Shown here: positions 21,435-32,913 of the stretch, piece after piece
Position numbering within the stretch: position 1 is the first letter of the stretch
Layout of the letters: each line of letters begins with the position of its first letter
Assembly (NCBI GenBank): GCA_022606135.1
Contig: JABYQN010000005.1
Coordinates: 2,356,001 to 2,420,000, forward strand
Origin: Fomes fomentarius
Taxonomy: Eukaryota; Basidiomycota; Agaricomycetes; Polyporales; Polyporaceae
DNA: 64,000 nt
Direction: 5' to 3'
Notes under the pieces: generated by a model
Told to the model about the DNA's origin: nothing
The model's input: only the letters and a program-made list of their open reading frames with translations
Database searches by the model: none
Position numbers and translations under genes: made by a program

Positions 21435-24197
21435 CTACGTCAACAGACTTGCGAGGCCCGTGGACGCATATGCCATGGGCTTCATCGGCGGATGCGGTTG
21501 GGCATCGAATTGGGTGTACGTCTGCGAGCCTGCGGCATCAATGCGGATCTGTGAAGAGAGCGAGCAGGTATGAATGGTCAATTATGACGGCGTCGCGTCC
21601 GACTGAAACATGCAGCACTTACGAAAGCGCCCTTGTTGCCGGCCTGGTCGACGTAATTCGGCGCTGAGAACACCTGCGCGGGGAGGGGCAGGTGCGGAAG
21701 TGATGAGAACACTGCAAAGCGCAAGAACACCGTACGGCGCATAGAGGGCAGCAACGCTTGGCAAAAGGGTGAACGTACCGTTGTGCAGAGCCCGTCATGC
21801 TCGACGGAGTAACCGTCTGATATGGGTTAGCCTCACGACATCTGCGCACGAGCGAGTCGAGACACGCACCTTGTCGGACTTCGTGGCTGCGAATAACACC
21901 CGTGACCCCGTTGGCCTCGCACCACCGCCGCGTCACATCAGGCCCGAACGCTATTCCGACGCCCTGGGTGATAGATATGCGCAGAACGTCAGCTCGAGCT
22001 CAGATGGGAATAGCAGCCGCCGTGGCGCGCTAGGCGCACTCACACGCTTGCTCGGCCCTCGACCCGGGAGTTCCTGGGGGTCCGTCCACAGTAGCTGATG
22101 CGGCAGCAGCTTCAGTCAATGCAGTGCTTATCTCCGGGACCGGGAAATACACACCTCGCCTATTGAGTGAATGCATTTATAGACGTGCGTCAGAGCCAGG
22201 CTAGTACGGCGACCGTATAAGACAAGCGGCGGGATGACTTACACATAAGGCCTTCCTGCCCTGGCTGGCGTCCTATTCGCGGGACCTTACGGATGTCGTC
22301 TAGTGTAACGCCGTCTTTGCTGAAGAGTCCGCCATGCACGACGAAGTAGCGCTTCCGGCCATCGGGTGAGAGGATCACGTTCTTTGCTGAGCCCGAAGGG
22401 GGTTTGGTCGCTGAAATGAGAGTCGCCAGGGGCACTGGAAGGTGGAAGCACTGCTCAATTTCCGTCTTGACGTTAGGAGATAGTACGCTGTCCGCTTACT
22501 CTCCGTAAAGATATGCGCGAAAAGCTGTCAAGTCGGGTCAGTCCAGCTTGCGGGATGTGGGATTATAGAAGGAAGGATCACCTTGTACGTCTGCTCGCCA
22601 AACTTGTGTTTTGCCTCACCCTCGAAGCCGTATGTGCGGTTCATCTCCTTGGCCTCATGGTTGCCGCGGTTGATGTACATCCGCTTGGGGTAGAGCCCTG
22701 CTCGCCAGGTTCAGTCCGCACGATATCAATCCCATATATTCACGCAACTCACACTTGAACGCGAGCGCGGTCAAAATGACCTCCACCGACCACGAGCCAC
22801 GATCAACGAGGTCGCCGTTCATGAGCAGAGCGTGCGCCTCATTTGGCTCGCCAGTGAGGGACAGCAGATGCAGGTAGTCGTAGAATTGGCCTGACAGAGA
22901 GGTCTATCATAAGGCGACATGGATAGATTTTGTGGGGCCTACCATGGACATCACCGATCACGTCAACCGTCTGTTCGTCTTCGAGAACCAAGTCTACCAA
23001 GCTCTCCTCCTGTATGAAGTGCGAGTGCGCCCCGAGGGCGATCTCCCACACATACCTTGGTGTCGCCTGAGTGGGATAGCGGCCAAAAGTGAAGAAGCTG
23101 GCCTACCTTCGCGGTATTGACTTGCCTTCCTTGAACCACTCGATCATCTTCCGCACGAACTCGATGTTGACCGTGTACTTTCCATCGTCTGTGGTCGGCA
23201 GCACGGGGCCAGCATATCCCTTGTCCGTATCACAGCCACCTTCGCCACAGGAAAAACAAGCTCGGGACATAGTTATAATTGCCGGATCACGGAAGGGGCG
23301 TACCTTCAGCAATGATCTCGTAACACCGCTCTGCGGCGTTCTTCTCTTCCTCCATCTCGATGGCCTACGCACGGCGAACACATATAACCTGTTGAGCATC
23401 CCAAGACATGCCTGTCTATTAATAGACTCAAGAGACTTGCCTTCTCGAACTCAACCTTGCGGAGGATCTTCTGCGTGCTATCCAACTGCATCCGCACAAG
23501 CTGGTTCTGCGGCTCGAGGGCGAGCAGCTTCTTGAAGTCTGCAATCGCCTGCTTGTATCTCAGCGTCTGCAGGTAGCATGTTGCTCGTCTTCATGCGTTC
23601 GTTCGTAGGGAATGTAGGTGCAGGAATGCGAGATCTGAGCGCGTGCATATGAGGACGGAATATGGAGAGAGACGTACCGGTAGTACGCCTTCGCGTACTT
23701 GGGATCGAGCTCAATGGCCGCGCCTGGTGCGCATCGCAGACGATACATTCAACATCAGCTCGGAGCGTCGATTCGAAGGAAGCACGTACTGGCGTCGGAA
23801 AGCCCATACCCGTGCTCCTCAAGCTTGATCCGTGCATATGCGCGATTGCACCAAAGCGTAGGATCGGCCGGGTTCTTCTCGATAGCCAACGTATACAGGT
23901 CCGCCGCCTTGTTGAACTCATGCGCTATCTCACCCAACCCACCCAACACCAATCATCCATCACACACAGCAGTTGGCAACGTCAGTACGCGGCATGGCAA
24001 AAGTAGTAGACAAAAAATGGCCGAGACAGACCCTGGAATGCCTTGTTCGCCTCTCCCTTCAGCTTCGCAGCCTCCGCCTTGGCCTCCTCCGAGATATCCT
24101 CCAGCCTCAAGTTCGCGAGCGTCGGAGACGGCGGCTGCGATGTCACAGGGGTCGAGGGCGACGAGGAGACGTCACTGGTACTTGCGCTGCTCGACAT
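21435..24197 (-). CDS. PPT1: serine/threonine protein phosphatase 5 with TPR domain
   Basis: Metal-dependent phosphatase whose TPR domain binds Hsp90. Seventeen exons are needed: 24032-24197, 23790-23924, 23678-23723, 23441-23588, 23304-23364, 23107-23239, 22943-23055, 22753-22890, 22582-22697, 22500-22524, 22243-22434, 22155-22159, 22044-22094, 21870-21963, 21779-21816, 21623-21673 and 21435-21548, 541 aa. The three TPRs cover about residues 40-150 ([41 protein letters not shown]). The catalytic core has GDVHGQF, GDLVDRG, RGNHE, HGGLF, IRSHE and SAPNY, so metal ligands and the general acid/base appear complete. It ends with the PP5-type [11 protein letters not shown] tail. Two features are unusual: the intron after EFEK starts with GC (AAG/GCAAGT), and exon 12 is only 5 nt, needed to complete LMCELLWTDP. 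Confidence 0.92.
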
Positions 24198-24767
24198 GGG
24201 GTGTGAAGTTGTTGATCAGATCGGCGCGGCCAGAGGAGTCTCGACTGCAGCGGAACGTGCGTATGCGCGCGTGTTGCTCGTGTGGTCGTCAAAATTCAAT
24301 CGTCCAAACAGCGCTCCGTCTGCTTGTGTCACGAGAGGATAACAGGAAGTCGGAAGGGAAGAGGTGCCAAAGACGTGGGTTGAGGATAGAAGCGAAAAGA
24401 ACCAAGAAACACGCCAGTCTCATGCATAGCCGCCCATATGGTAACTGTCGCGTGCGCAAAATCTACCTTAACCTTGTGAGACGTTCGCATTCCGCTCTTT
24501 GAACAGTATACATTTCTCGCGATGAGCTTTTAGACCGACGATATAAAATAATGCCAAACATGCACAGCAGTGTATTCCGCGTAGACGAACGGAAGGTGCA
24601 CTATACTCGTATGAATGTATCACACCCTCGCCCTCCCAGAGGTGGTAGCAGTCACAAAAATGGGTATATGGCGTCGCAGATGCGTGTCACATAGAAAGTC
24701 CAAACCCGCCATTAGTATGACGCGGTTGGTGAGCAACCGATCGTAAAGCGAGGACCGGCGAAAACGT
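24198..24767. other. intergenic, PP5 promoter
   Basis: Upstream region of PP5 and the 3' end of the lysozyme-fold gene. No other feature was seen. Confidence 0.5.
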
Positions 24768-26173
24768 TTATCCGCGACCGGGGCAAACATCGAGGTTGAA
24801 GTACTTGCCCATGTGTGCGACGTAGGGGCTCTTGTTGAGGAACCAACCGTTGAGCATCTGCTGGAGGCTATTCATAGGCTATCAACGACTGCATGTGACT
24901 GAGAGCAGGAGAGTATCTTACTAGTCCAGGTTGTTCTGGCAAAGGCAGCAAGAGCTATGCCTTGCTGCGGTGGCGGATTGCTGCATACTCGTGTGAGTTA
25001 CATCACCGACCGACCAATGTACGCGAGGACTCACGATAGTCATGCCGGAAGGCCAGCCGTTGTAGTTACCAATGGTCTTCAACAAGCTGCCACCGTTGCT
25101 GTTGAGCACGTTGGCGAAGAACTCAGTGCCCTTGCGAATGTTGAAGTCCTATGGCACGACAATTAGTGGAACCTCGTCTCACGTTGCTACATACTGGAAC
25201 TCACAGGCTCTCTGCAGTTACCGCCAGGAGCGCCACCGCACTTCTCCTTAGTGATTTGCATGAGACCCTGCTCGCCACCTCCACCAACAGTGTCGGGGTT
25301 GCAAGAGGACTCCTGCATGGCGATCGAGGCAATGATGATCGGGGGAACTGAATGGATCGTCGGTCTTCACCTGGTACATATGAAAGACAAGTATTACTCA
25401 CTGCCTTGCTGGTTGGCGTACTTCTTGATGAGACCGATGAATGGCTTGCACGCCTTGAAGGGGCTGTTGCCGTCCTGAAGAGCCTGGTCGAGGTCGACCG
25501 TAACGATATCGTTGACGGTGACCATGGGGGGCCTCCAACCACCATCCTCCACACCGCAGTTGAACCAGTCGATGTGGCCGTTGGGACCGTGCGTACCAGT
25601 GATGTCCGCTGCAAGATCCGTTCAGATGGCGCGCGGCACAGACGACGAAGAACGCACTGGTAGCACGCGGGCTGCCACAGGAGGAGCCCTGGATGCGGAT
25701 CAGACCGTTGGAATGACCGACAGGCTTGTCAGAGCCAGAGTTGTTGTTAGAGCCAGAGCTGCTGTTGTCGTTGCTCTTGCTGCCCTTGTCCGATCCCTTG
25801 TCACTGCCCTTGTCCGATCCCTTGTCATCGTCCTTCTTGTCGTCGTCTTTCTTGTCATCGTTCTTGTCACCAGTGGTGAGCTTGACAGGCTTGCTGGTGG
25901 GGGCTGCCTTGTGTGTGGAAGATTGGAGCTAGTAAATGAAGTGACGAAAGAATCAGAACACGCCCTCCTTCGAAGATAGACAAATATAGCACTCACAGTA
26001 GAGGTAGAGCGGACCTTGCAGCGGGCGGTACCGCGACGGGAGAGGGAGGGTGCAGCATTGCGGGCAGCAACGTCGTGATGGCGGGCTGCATGGTGGAGAA
26101 GGCCATTGTGGACGCTGGCCTCGACGGCGCCGAAGGCGGCGAGAATAAGAACCAAAGGAGCGGACAGCTTCAT
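24768..26173 (-). CDS. secreted lysozyme-like / SLT (GH23-type) protein
   Basis: Seven exons: 25997-26173, 25658-25928, 25402-25608, 25205-25347, 25035-25148, 24922-24935 and 24768-24867, 341 aa. A signal peptide (MKLSAPLVLILAAFGAVEA) is followed by a His/Arg-rich pro-region and a linker of Lys-Asp and Gly-Ser-Asp-Lys repeats (about 25780-25875). The C-terminal 170 residues carry the lysozyme-fold signature: PPIIIASIAMQESSCNP with the predicted catalytic Glu, then GEQGLMQITKEKC, a helix with TEFFANVL and IGNYNGW. This pattern is that of lytic transglycosylase (SLT/GH23) domains. The expected role is cleavage of bacterial peptidoglycan outside the cell, as nutrition or defence; no substrate is proven. 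The sixth exon is only 14 nt but restores NNLDYLQQMLNGW. The family is mainly bacterial, so ancient transfer is possible. Confidence 0.8.
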
Positions 26174-26807
26174 TAGGAGGAGCTCGTTGTGTACGACGTA
26201 AGGTCGGGATGGTGAGGGAGGAGAGAAAAGAGACAGGAGACAGCAGAGAGAGATGAGGCGAGTCTTGAGTGGGCCAAATAAGATGAACAAACCGCTAAAA
26301 GCCTGGCGATCGAGAGCGGCCACGCGCCGTACTGTCCACTCTCTTGGTCTATAGCCAATCGCGGCTGTTGTCACCCAAGCCGAACTGATCTCCATTCACC
26401 TCCGCCAGCTTGGAAGTCCGTCCCGTGGCTCACAGCGCGGCCAACGACGCCGCGATCCATGATGCCCATTATTCCGTCTCCGGGGCGGCAATGCCCAACC
26501 TGTGCTGCACTCAGCCTCGTCTCGACTGGGCAGGTGTAACTTATAAGGACGCCAGACGGCGCCAAGGGCTTCATCGTCGCCAAGACGGCGCAATCTGCTG
26601 GCGCACTGTATCTATCACTTCATGCCGTGCCGGCGTCGTTTTTGCGGCTTCTCTTGCGGGGGGAAGAAGGATGTCGGATAGATCGCATAGCATGGACGAG
26701 AGGGCTAAGAAGAGCAACGTGGGCCGGGAAAACGTCTCTCTATATAGTGGCTGCTGCGGAAGCGCACTCCCGACGCTGGGAAGCGCATCACCTCCCCCAC
26801 GAGGCTA
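26174..26807. other. intergenic, promoter of the lysozyme-like gene
   Basis: No gene recognised. It contains the upstream region of the secreted protein (minus strand) and the 3' end of MRI1. Confidence 0.45.
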
Positions 26808-28335
26808 TCATACTATCGGCGTTAAATCGAAGAAGTCCTCCCCGGCCTTCTTCACTGCCACCCCCCTCTCGGTCACGATCGCTGTAATCAGGCTTGCAGG
26901 CGTCACGTCGAAACTCGGGTTGTACACTCCCTCCAGCCCCTCTGGCGTAACCATCACCGTCGCCTGCTCCTTCGTCCCATCTGCGTTTAACGCCGTCGGG
27001 ACCAGCGCACCTCGCACGAGACACGCCTCGATTGCTGGGCGATGTTCGATGGGGATGCTGCAAGGAAAGTGTTAGATGCATCCTGCCTCAAACGGCGCGA
27101 TTCATCACTCACCCACTGCCATCCGCAACCTCCAGATCCACTGTGCTGATGGGCGCCACGACGATGAACGGGATGTTGTGACGTGCCGCCAGAACAGCCG
27201 CGTTGTAAGTACCAATCTGCTCGGAAACTGTCAGTGGCGGAAATGAAGCGCGATATAAGTAAGACGTGGCCACCTTGTTCGCAGTATCACCATTCCGTGC
27301 GATACGGTCCGCACCCACAGCTTTATCATAATCAGCCTTCCACTGCATCTTAGTCGATTTCAGTCTCACCAATGCCATGCATCTCGTTGTGCTGGAACAG
27401 CGAGCCAACCATACTGTCGCACAACATAGTGGAGGGAATCTTCAGCGTCTGCAACTCAAATGCGGTTAGTCTAGTATCAGACACAGTAAGTCAGCGCAGT
27501 TCAACCCTCCCAATTACCTATAGACTCACCGCGATCCCTGATGATAGGGCGTCGACTGCGTGAAGAACGCGCGCTGCAGCTTGCCCGTCTCATGCAAATA
27601 CGTGATCAATCCCAACGCCGTTCCGTAACCCTGCCATGCACATGCAGGAACGAGCGGGGATAGTTAGCCACCTGCGTGAACCCGATTCCACGGGGGTCAT
27701 CACACACCGAAGTCGCGAGAGAGCCGGTGTTGCACACCGTCATCACGTTCAGGTTCGCACCGCTGCCCCCGCGGCTCTTGACCTGCTCGACAAGCCACTC
27801 CCCACCCCACTTGGACATGAGCTTGTTCCTGCCGACGTCTTCTGCGTCGATCTCCTTGGCCTCTTCAACGAGGTCCTGTACTACGGCGCGGGTGTCCTTC
27901 CCCGCCTCTATTGATACATGGAGCTTCTTCGATAGCCGGCGAGTGGCCGCTCCGAGGTTGACTGCAGTTGGGCGCGCAGTGTAGAGGTGTGCGAGGATGC
28001 CCTCGACGTGCTGCTTGAGCGCATCAGTTGTTTCAAGCCATTCTGGTGCTGGGGAGCCCTGTAGCCCTCGAGAGAGGTGGTCCGCGATGGCCAGGGCGGC
28101 GAGGGATGCGATCGCAGGCGCGCCTCGGATCTGTGATGAGTAGTACGCGTGTCAGCCAGGATTCACGCATATGCTCGAACCTCGAGGACAAAGTTCGAAC
28201 TTTCATGGACTTGATAGAATCATAGGCGTCGTCGATGGTCTGAATCTCGATAAACTCTGTGGTATGGGGCAACAGGAGCTGGTTGACGATTTCCAGCTTG
28301 CCTTCGCTCGTCCGGATCGAGGTGAGCGCGGGCAT
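26808..28335 (-). CDS. MRI1: methylthioribose-1-phosphate isomerase
   Basis: Enzyme of the methionine salvage pathway. It converts 5-methylthioribose-1-phosphate to 5-methylthioribulose-1-phosphate. Seven exons: 28201-28335, 27708-28130, 27530-27630, 27370-27470, 27274-27320, 27113-27216 and 26808-27057, 386 aa. The protein starts [20 protein letters not shown] and has the IRGAPAIA motif directly after the first intron. The catalytic Cys lies in [12 protein letters not shown] and the catalytic Asp in [14 protein letters not shown], both characteristic of the eIF2B-like isomerase family. [10 protein letters not shown] and PFIVVAP, shared with eIF2B subunits, follow. The first intron uses GTTCGA as donor, which is weak but keeps the conserved KSMK/IRGAP junction. 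No other methionine salvage gene is nearby. Confidence 0.93.
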
Positions 28336-29903
28336 CGCGCTCTGTGGTTGCGCGCTTGTTAGATCCCGCTTATACACATGCTTTTGGCACTCACAGTGTG
28401 TGCCTGTGTATGTACGAGCTGAAAGTTCGATCGATAGTCGTGCAGCTACTTTTGAGTTATGAACCTTGGTGCAAATTGTACCTACTGCCTTTCTGGGACA
28501 ATCACCCAATTACGCGATCTTCAATCGTCATAGCCACGTGCGTCGACGACAGGTCCGACGACGAGTCGGTTTCAGCCCTTCCGGGACCGCTGGTCGGAAT
28601 ATGTAGTACTATATGAACGTGAAGAGAGAGGTGGTCATGGTAAGTACTGACAGTAAACTTGTTGCTATGCGGACCGTCGTTCTGCAACCGCCACTCATTG
28701 GGCAGGTTCCGTTGCGCCGCTGGCACCATTTCGATGCCCTGGCCGCTTAAAGTTAGTACGCGCGAAGCTCTAAACTCTAGAGTGCCAGCTGAGCCCTAGT
28801 TCTTCCCTGTACTAATAGTAGGCTCCCTGGCTCCACAATTCTCAAAGTCCAGGGCTCATATTCGATCTGTTGACGGACTAAGTTTGTGGCTTCAAGATGC
28901 TATCCGCTGAACTAGTGACGTTGTATGTGCCTCACTGGCCGTTCAACCTCGCCCCTTAATTATGAATACGGTCGCATCCAGTTACGATCGCATTCACCCG
29001 AAAAGTTGTGAATTAGTGTGTTGAATGCGTTCTACGAGACGATGTAACCGTGGCCCGCTAAACTGCCCGTGTTCGGACCGAGGCGCATACCCATGGTCCA
29101 CTGAGGACTGGATGACTTCCAGTGAGTACCAGCAGACGTCGACGGTCTCACAATGGAGCTCGGACATTGTCACGATGTCCTTGCATATCCAATCACCGGG
29201 CTGGATCGGGCTTTCAGAACCCACTGATCGTGGCCACAACTGTCTAGTCCAGCGCCTCCAGCTTCTGCGGTCCCACAAGGGCGAGCCTGAAAACACACAC
29301 TGGGAGTGGACAGCTAGCATAGTGTTCAGGCCCAATGATAGCCCACTAACGACTGGCAGCATAGAACTTGCGAGCGGGCTTGAGATTACCTCCGACTTGA
29401 ATCGGTGTAACTCTAATCTTACACACTGGCACTGAGCGCTCGAGAAGACTGGAGAGCAGTGCCGAGCCAATTGAACCATGAGCACAGGTCAATCACCGCA
29501 CTGCAAAAATCATGGAGAGCAAATGAAAGCTGTGCCGCCCGATATTCAGTCGCAAGGACCCCGGAACGCCTCTCGTCAAGAATATTCGGACCGAGGTTCC
29601 TGAACGTTGACCCCTCACCTGTAGGAGCCTGTAGACTCTGGATGCACAACTGATGGTGGCAACTTGCAAGTCGCGCTCGCGCGATCTCGACCCTATGTAT
29701 GAGTCAAGATCACAAGTACTGGCACTTCATCACAGATATGACAGAGCAGGAGGCGAGAAAGGGCTCGCATCAACTGATAGGCATTTACCCGCAGTCGACA
29801 TTACAACCACAGTCTATGTTATTTGTGTGCTACAGCTACTAGCGGTCTCAGGTCGCAGCTGCGCACGTCAGATGGGCGACAAGGGGAGCAGATGCAAAGC
29901 ATC
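28336..29903. other. intergenic, no clear gene
   Basis: 1.6 kb upstream of MRI1. A short minus-strand frame at 28502-28729 begins MVPAAQRNLPNEW and could be an exon of an unrecognised small gene. Long frames on both strands around 29000-29480 overlap each other and have no motifs. Nothing is firm. Confidence 0.35.
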
Positions 29904-32367
29904 TCAATTGCTCGTGGCCCTGGGCAATTGCACCGTTACGTATCCAGCAGAGCCGTCGAGATCAACGACCTCGCAGTCAAGCTTGTCACCGTTGCCTATT
30001 TGCGTTTCAACGCAGGTGAAGTCCATCGTCTGCAATACAGATCCGCCGCGAGTGCATGTCAGGCATGTCGTTAGCACCCGCCGCCACATTAAAGCGAGTG
30101 GCGCACTACTCACCTTGTAGAGAACAGCCATGGGATGATCTAAAGACCACGTTATGCATGTAGGGAAGTCGTGGGATGGGCTAGTCAGCACGCAATACCG
30201 GCCATCGAAGCAGTAAACATAGACTGTACTCACGCCAGATAGCCGTGTCATACACGATTCCCTGCGCAGCAGACGCGACGAACGCGCGCAAGCTCGTCAA
30301 ATCTGGCTTACCATCCGTCCCGCTCTTCGCGACAATCACAAGGTACTCAGCTCCCGGGTCCTCCAACGCGTCGCCGTGTCCGACCGCCCCTCCCATCGGA
30401 ATGAACGCCTGGTTTGTGTGCGGGTGGCGCTCCAGCAGCTTCACCGCCCATTCCCCACCAGGCTGCGCGTCGATCGGCTTGCAGCGGTACACGGACAGTC
30501 CTGCGGTGGCACCAGACTCAGGGGGATAGGAAGCCTCGAGTAGGGCGAGCTTGTGAAACTTGGTCGCGGTGCCCTGGTTTGCGCCCGTCACGCGGGTGTA
30601 TCGAGGGTTGGGGACGGCAGTCACGTCTGCATACGCCTGCACGACCTTTCCGTACGGTGCAAACGCCTCTGGGGTGAGCGGAAGGGCCGGAATGACAGGT
30701 CCTCGTGCTATCGGTGATCCGTTCGTACTCTGAGGGTCAGGGACAGCACCGCTCCCGCCATCAGCTACGCTGTCATTTGACACATGTGTGGCTGCGCCGT
30801 TCCCGATGATGGGAGCACCAGCAGTCCGCCGGCCCAGGACGCGCACGCGCTTGATACCGCCATCAGGATAGATTGTGATCTTGACGTGGGTGTACGGGAT
30901 GCCGTCGACGTTCTCGAGCTGGAAGAAATGCTGCCGGTGGGGGCCCAGCTTCGTGCGCGGGAGGATGAGTGTCCAGCCGTCGTCGGGTACGTCTGTTGGC
31001 ACGATCTCGGTGCTGTACGCTGCGTGGAGCTCACAGGACTCGGGGAAGTTGCCCTTGAAGTGCGCAGTGTCGATCTCCACTTGAGAAAGGTAGCCGGCGT
31101 CTCCGCTGTGATGGGTAAGAGATCAAATATTAGTGTCACTGCAAGTCAGACTGGGGGCACCGCTTGTTATGGAGACTGGGGCCTGACAAACTTACAGTTT
31201 GATGATCGCCCAATCCCTGTGACCAGGCGCGCGGCTGCGTTTGGTTTCCCAGCCGTCGCCCATGTCTTTGCCTGCGATGGATGGTGAGACGGTCAGCTGC
31301 GGGATGACGCTATTTTGCGATGTTCGCGGATCGTTTGACATACCTCGCCCTGGGAGGATGAGATTTGAACCGACACCAAAGTGCTGATCAGACGTATACA
31401 CGACACGTCCACCAGAGAAAACGTGGGCCAAGTCGAAGATCGTAGCGGTGTCCGAGGGAAAGACGGGTGAGACTAAACCATATACACGGAATCGCGCCTT
31501 ACAAGAATCCGGACTCAGTCAGGACAAGGGTATGGCTTCGCAGGATTGCGACTCACGATACCGCCGTCTGGGTACATATTGAGCTTCACGTAGTTTGCCC
31601 CTTTCGATTGTGGTACGGTGAAGAGATGCCTCGAGCTTGGGGCTAGATTAACTTTGGGAAGTAACTCTTCCCACTAGAATTGTCTCTGTCAGTAGCGCCT
31701 TACGATCGTCGGAGAGGATCGGACTGACTCTGGGGTCGTCTACCTGAGGCGCCGGGCCGTCAGATGAGTATAGGATGTCAACAGAAGCTTGTGGAGCCTC
31801 GTTGCCTGAAGATCTAACATCAACGACCGGTTCACAACCCCATTGGACGGAAGACAGGGAATGACCGTTGAAATGGCTTGTGTCAATGTCAAAGCCGCTA
31901 ATTGAACCGGGGGTCCCAAGTTGTATGATGCACCTGTCTCGCGTTTAGACATCTCACGCAATGAATATGTCAAGCCATGATAATAGCGCACCAGTCGTAG
32001 GTAGGGTTATGCCGCCGGGTTTCCCATCCGCTGAAAAGGGCACCATTCGGTCCAAACTGGCCCTTCAGGCTCGGAGCAGGCTGTGAAGGATATCAGCATC
32101 GGGTGTCGCGTGCATGGCATCCTGCTGTCAAATGGGGTTCACCTCGACAAGAAGGAGTTGAAATGCCTCCGCGAAGAACTCATCCGACACTGAGCAAATT
32201 TTACCCCCTAAAGCGATGCTGGATAGTTCTGCAAGTATTCGTGTGATATGTCAATGTCTGTGACTGGATGCTTCGTCGGGGCACCATGAGAAGATTCAAT
32301 TTGACGTACCGATTGCTGTCGTGAAAGTCTCCTTGAATTGGTCGAGTGAGACTCTGACATAGGCCAT
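29904..32367 (-). CDS. bifunctional allantoicase - ureidoglycolate lyase
   Basis: Purine nitrogen catabolism. The allantoicase part hydrolyses allantoate to ureidoglycolate and urea, and the lyase part splits ureidoglycolate to glyoxylate and urea. Ten exons: 32310-32367, 32143-32228, 31992-32080, 31744-31933, 31557-31673, 31344-31497, 31196-31271, 30234-31105, 30114-30139 and 29904-30029, 597 aa in one frame. Two allantoicase repeats are visible. The first has [22 protein letters not shown] and [15 protein letters not shown]. The second has [24 protein letters not shown] and [15 protein letters not shown]. After a linker at about residues 353-392 comes ureidoglycolate lyase: [34 protein letters not shown] and AIWHHPMAVL. 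The start lies 546 bp from the divergent lipase-like gene. Such fusions are reported in basidiomycetes (Cryptococcus DAL genes). Confidence 0.9.
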
Positions 32368-32913
32368 ATTATAAGTAGTGCGGGATGTGGTAAGTATCAG
32401 TATTCTTTCAGTTATGACTCGGAGGTCGCGCGACTCGATAGCTTAATGCAGCGCCGCCGCATGCTTTATATGTCTCGTGCGCGCCATCGCGAACGTGAGG
32501 ATGGGATTCATATCCGATCCCGATTTCGACCTGGGCGCCCTGGCAGATAAGCGAAGTGAGAGATTATCCATATTACGGCCCCCGATTAATTATTCGTTCC
32601 GGCGTGACCGCGTTTATGCGAGGTCAAGAACGCGGAGGCTGCTCCGTTCCCGTTGTGCTACCAGCCCACGAGATTTGTCCACGAGCAAAGACCGCTCTTG
32701 TGTATATATCGCTGGACGATGTGAACAACGAGCAGGCTGGACGCTCGGCAGCAGGAGCGCTTCCATGTGTCAATGTCATGTGCCCAGATCGGGCACACTG
32801 GAGTAATCACATGCGAACAAAGTATCTGCCACAACTCGAAATATCATGTCAAGCATGCGAGCAGTGCTGGTGCGGCCAGGATCCATCCCTCTCGTTCTCA
32901 CCACCACCACCTC
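32368..32913. other. divergent promoter, allantoicase / lipase-like gene
   Basis: A 546-bp head-to-head intergenic region. It contains several GATA-like tetramers, which could matter for nitrogen control of the allantoicase gene, but their number is not clearly above chance. No coding feature is supported. Confidence 0.35.

Noticed and set aside
29025..29435. 136-aa plus frame and an overlapping minus frame
   Set aside because: Both strands are open over the same bases, without motifs, splice signals or flanking exons; likely chance.
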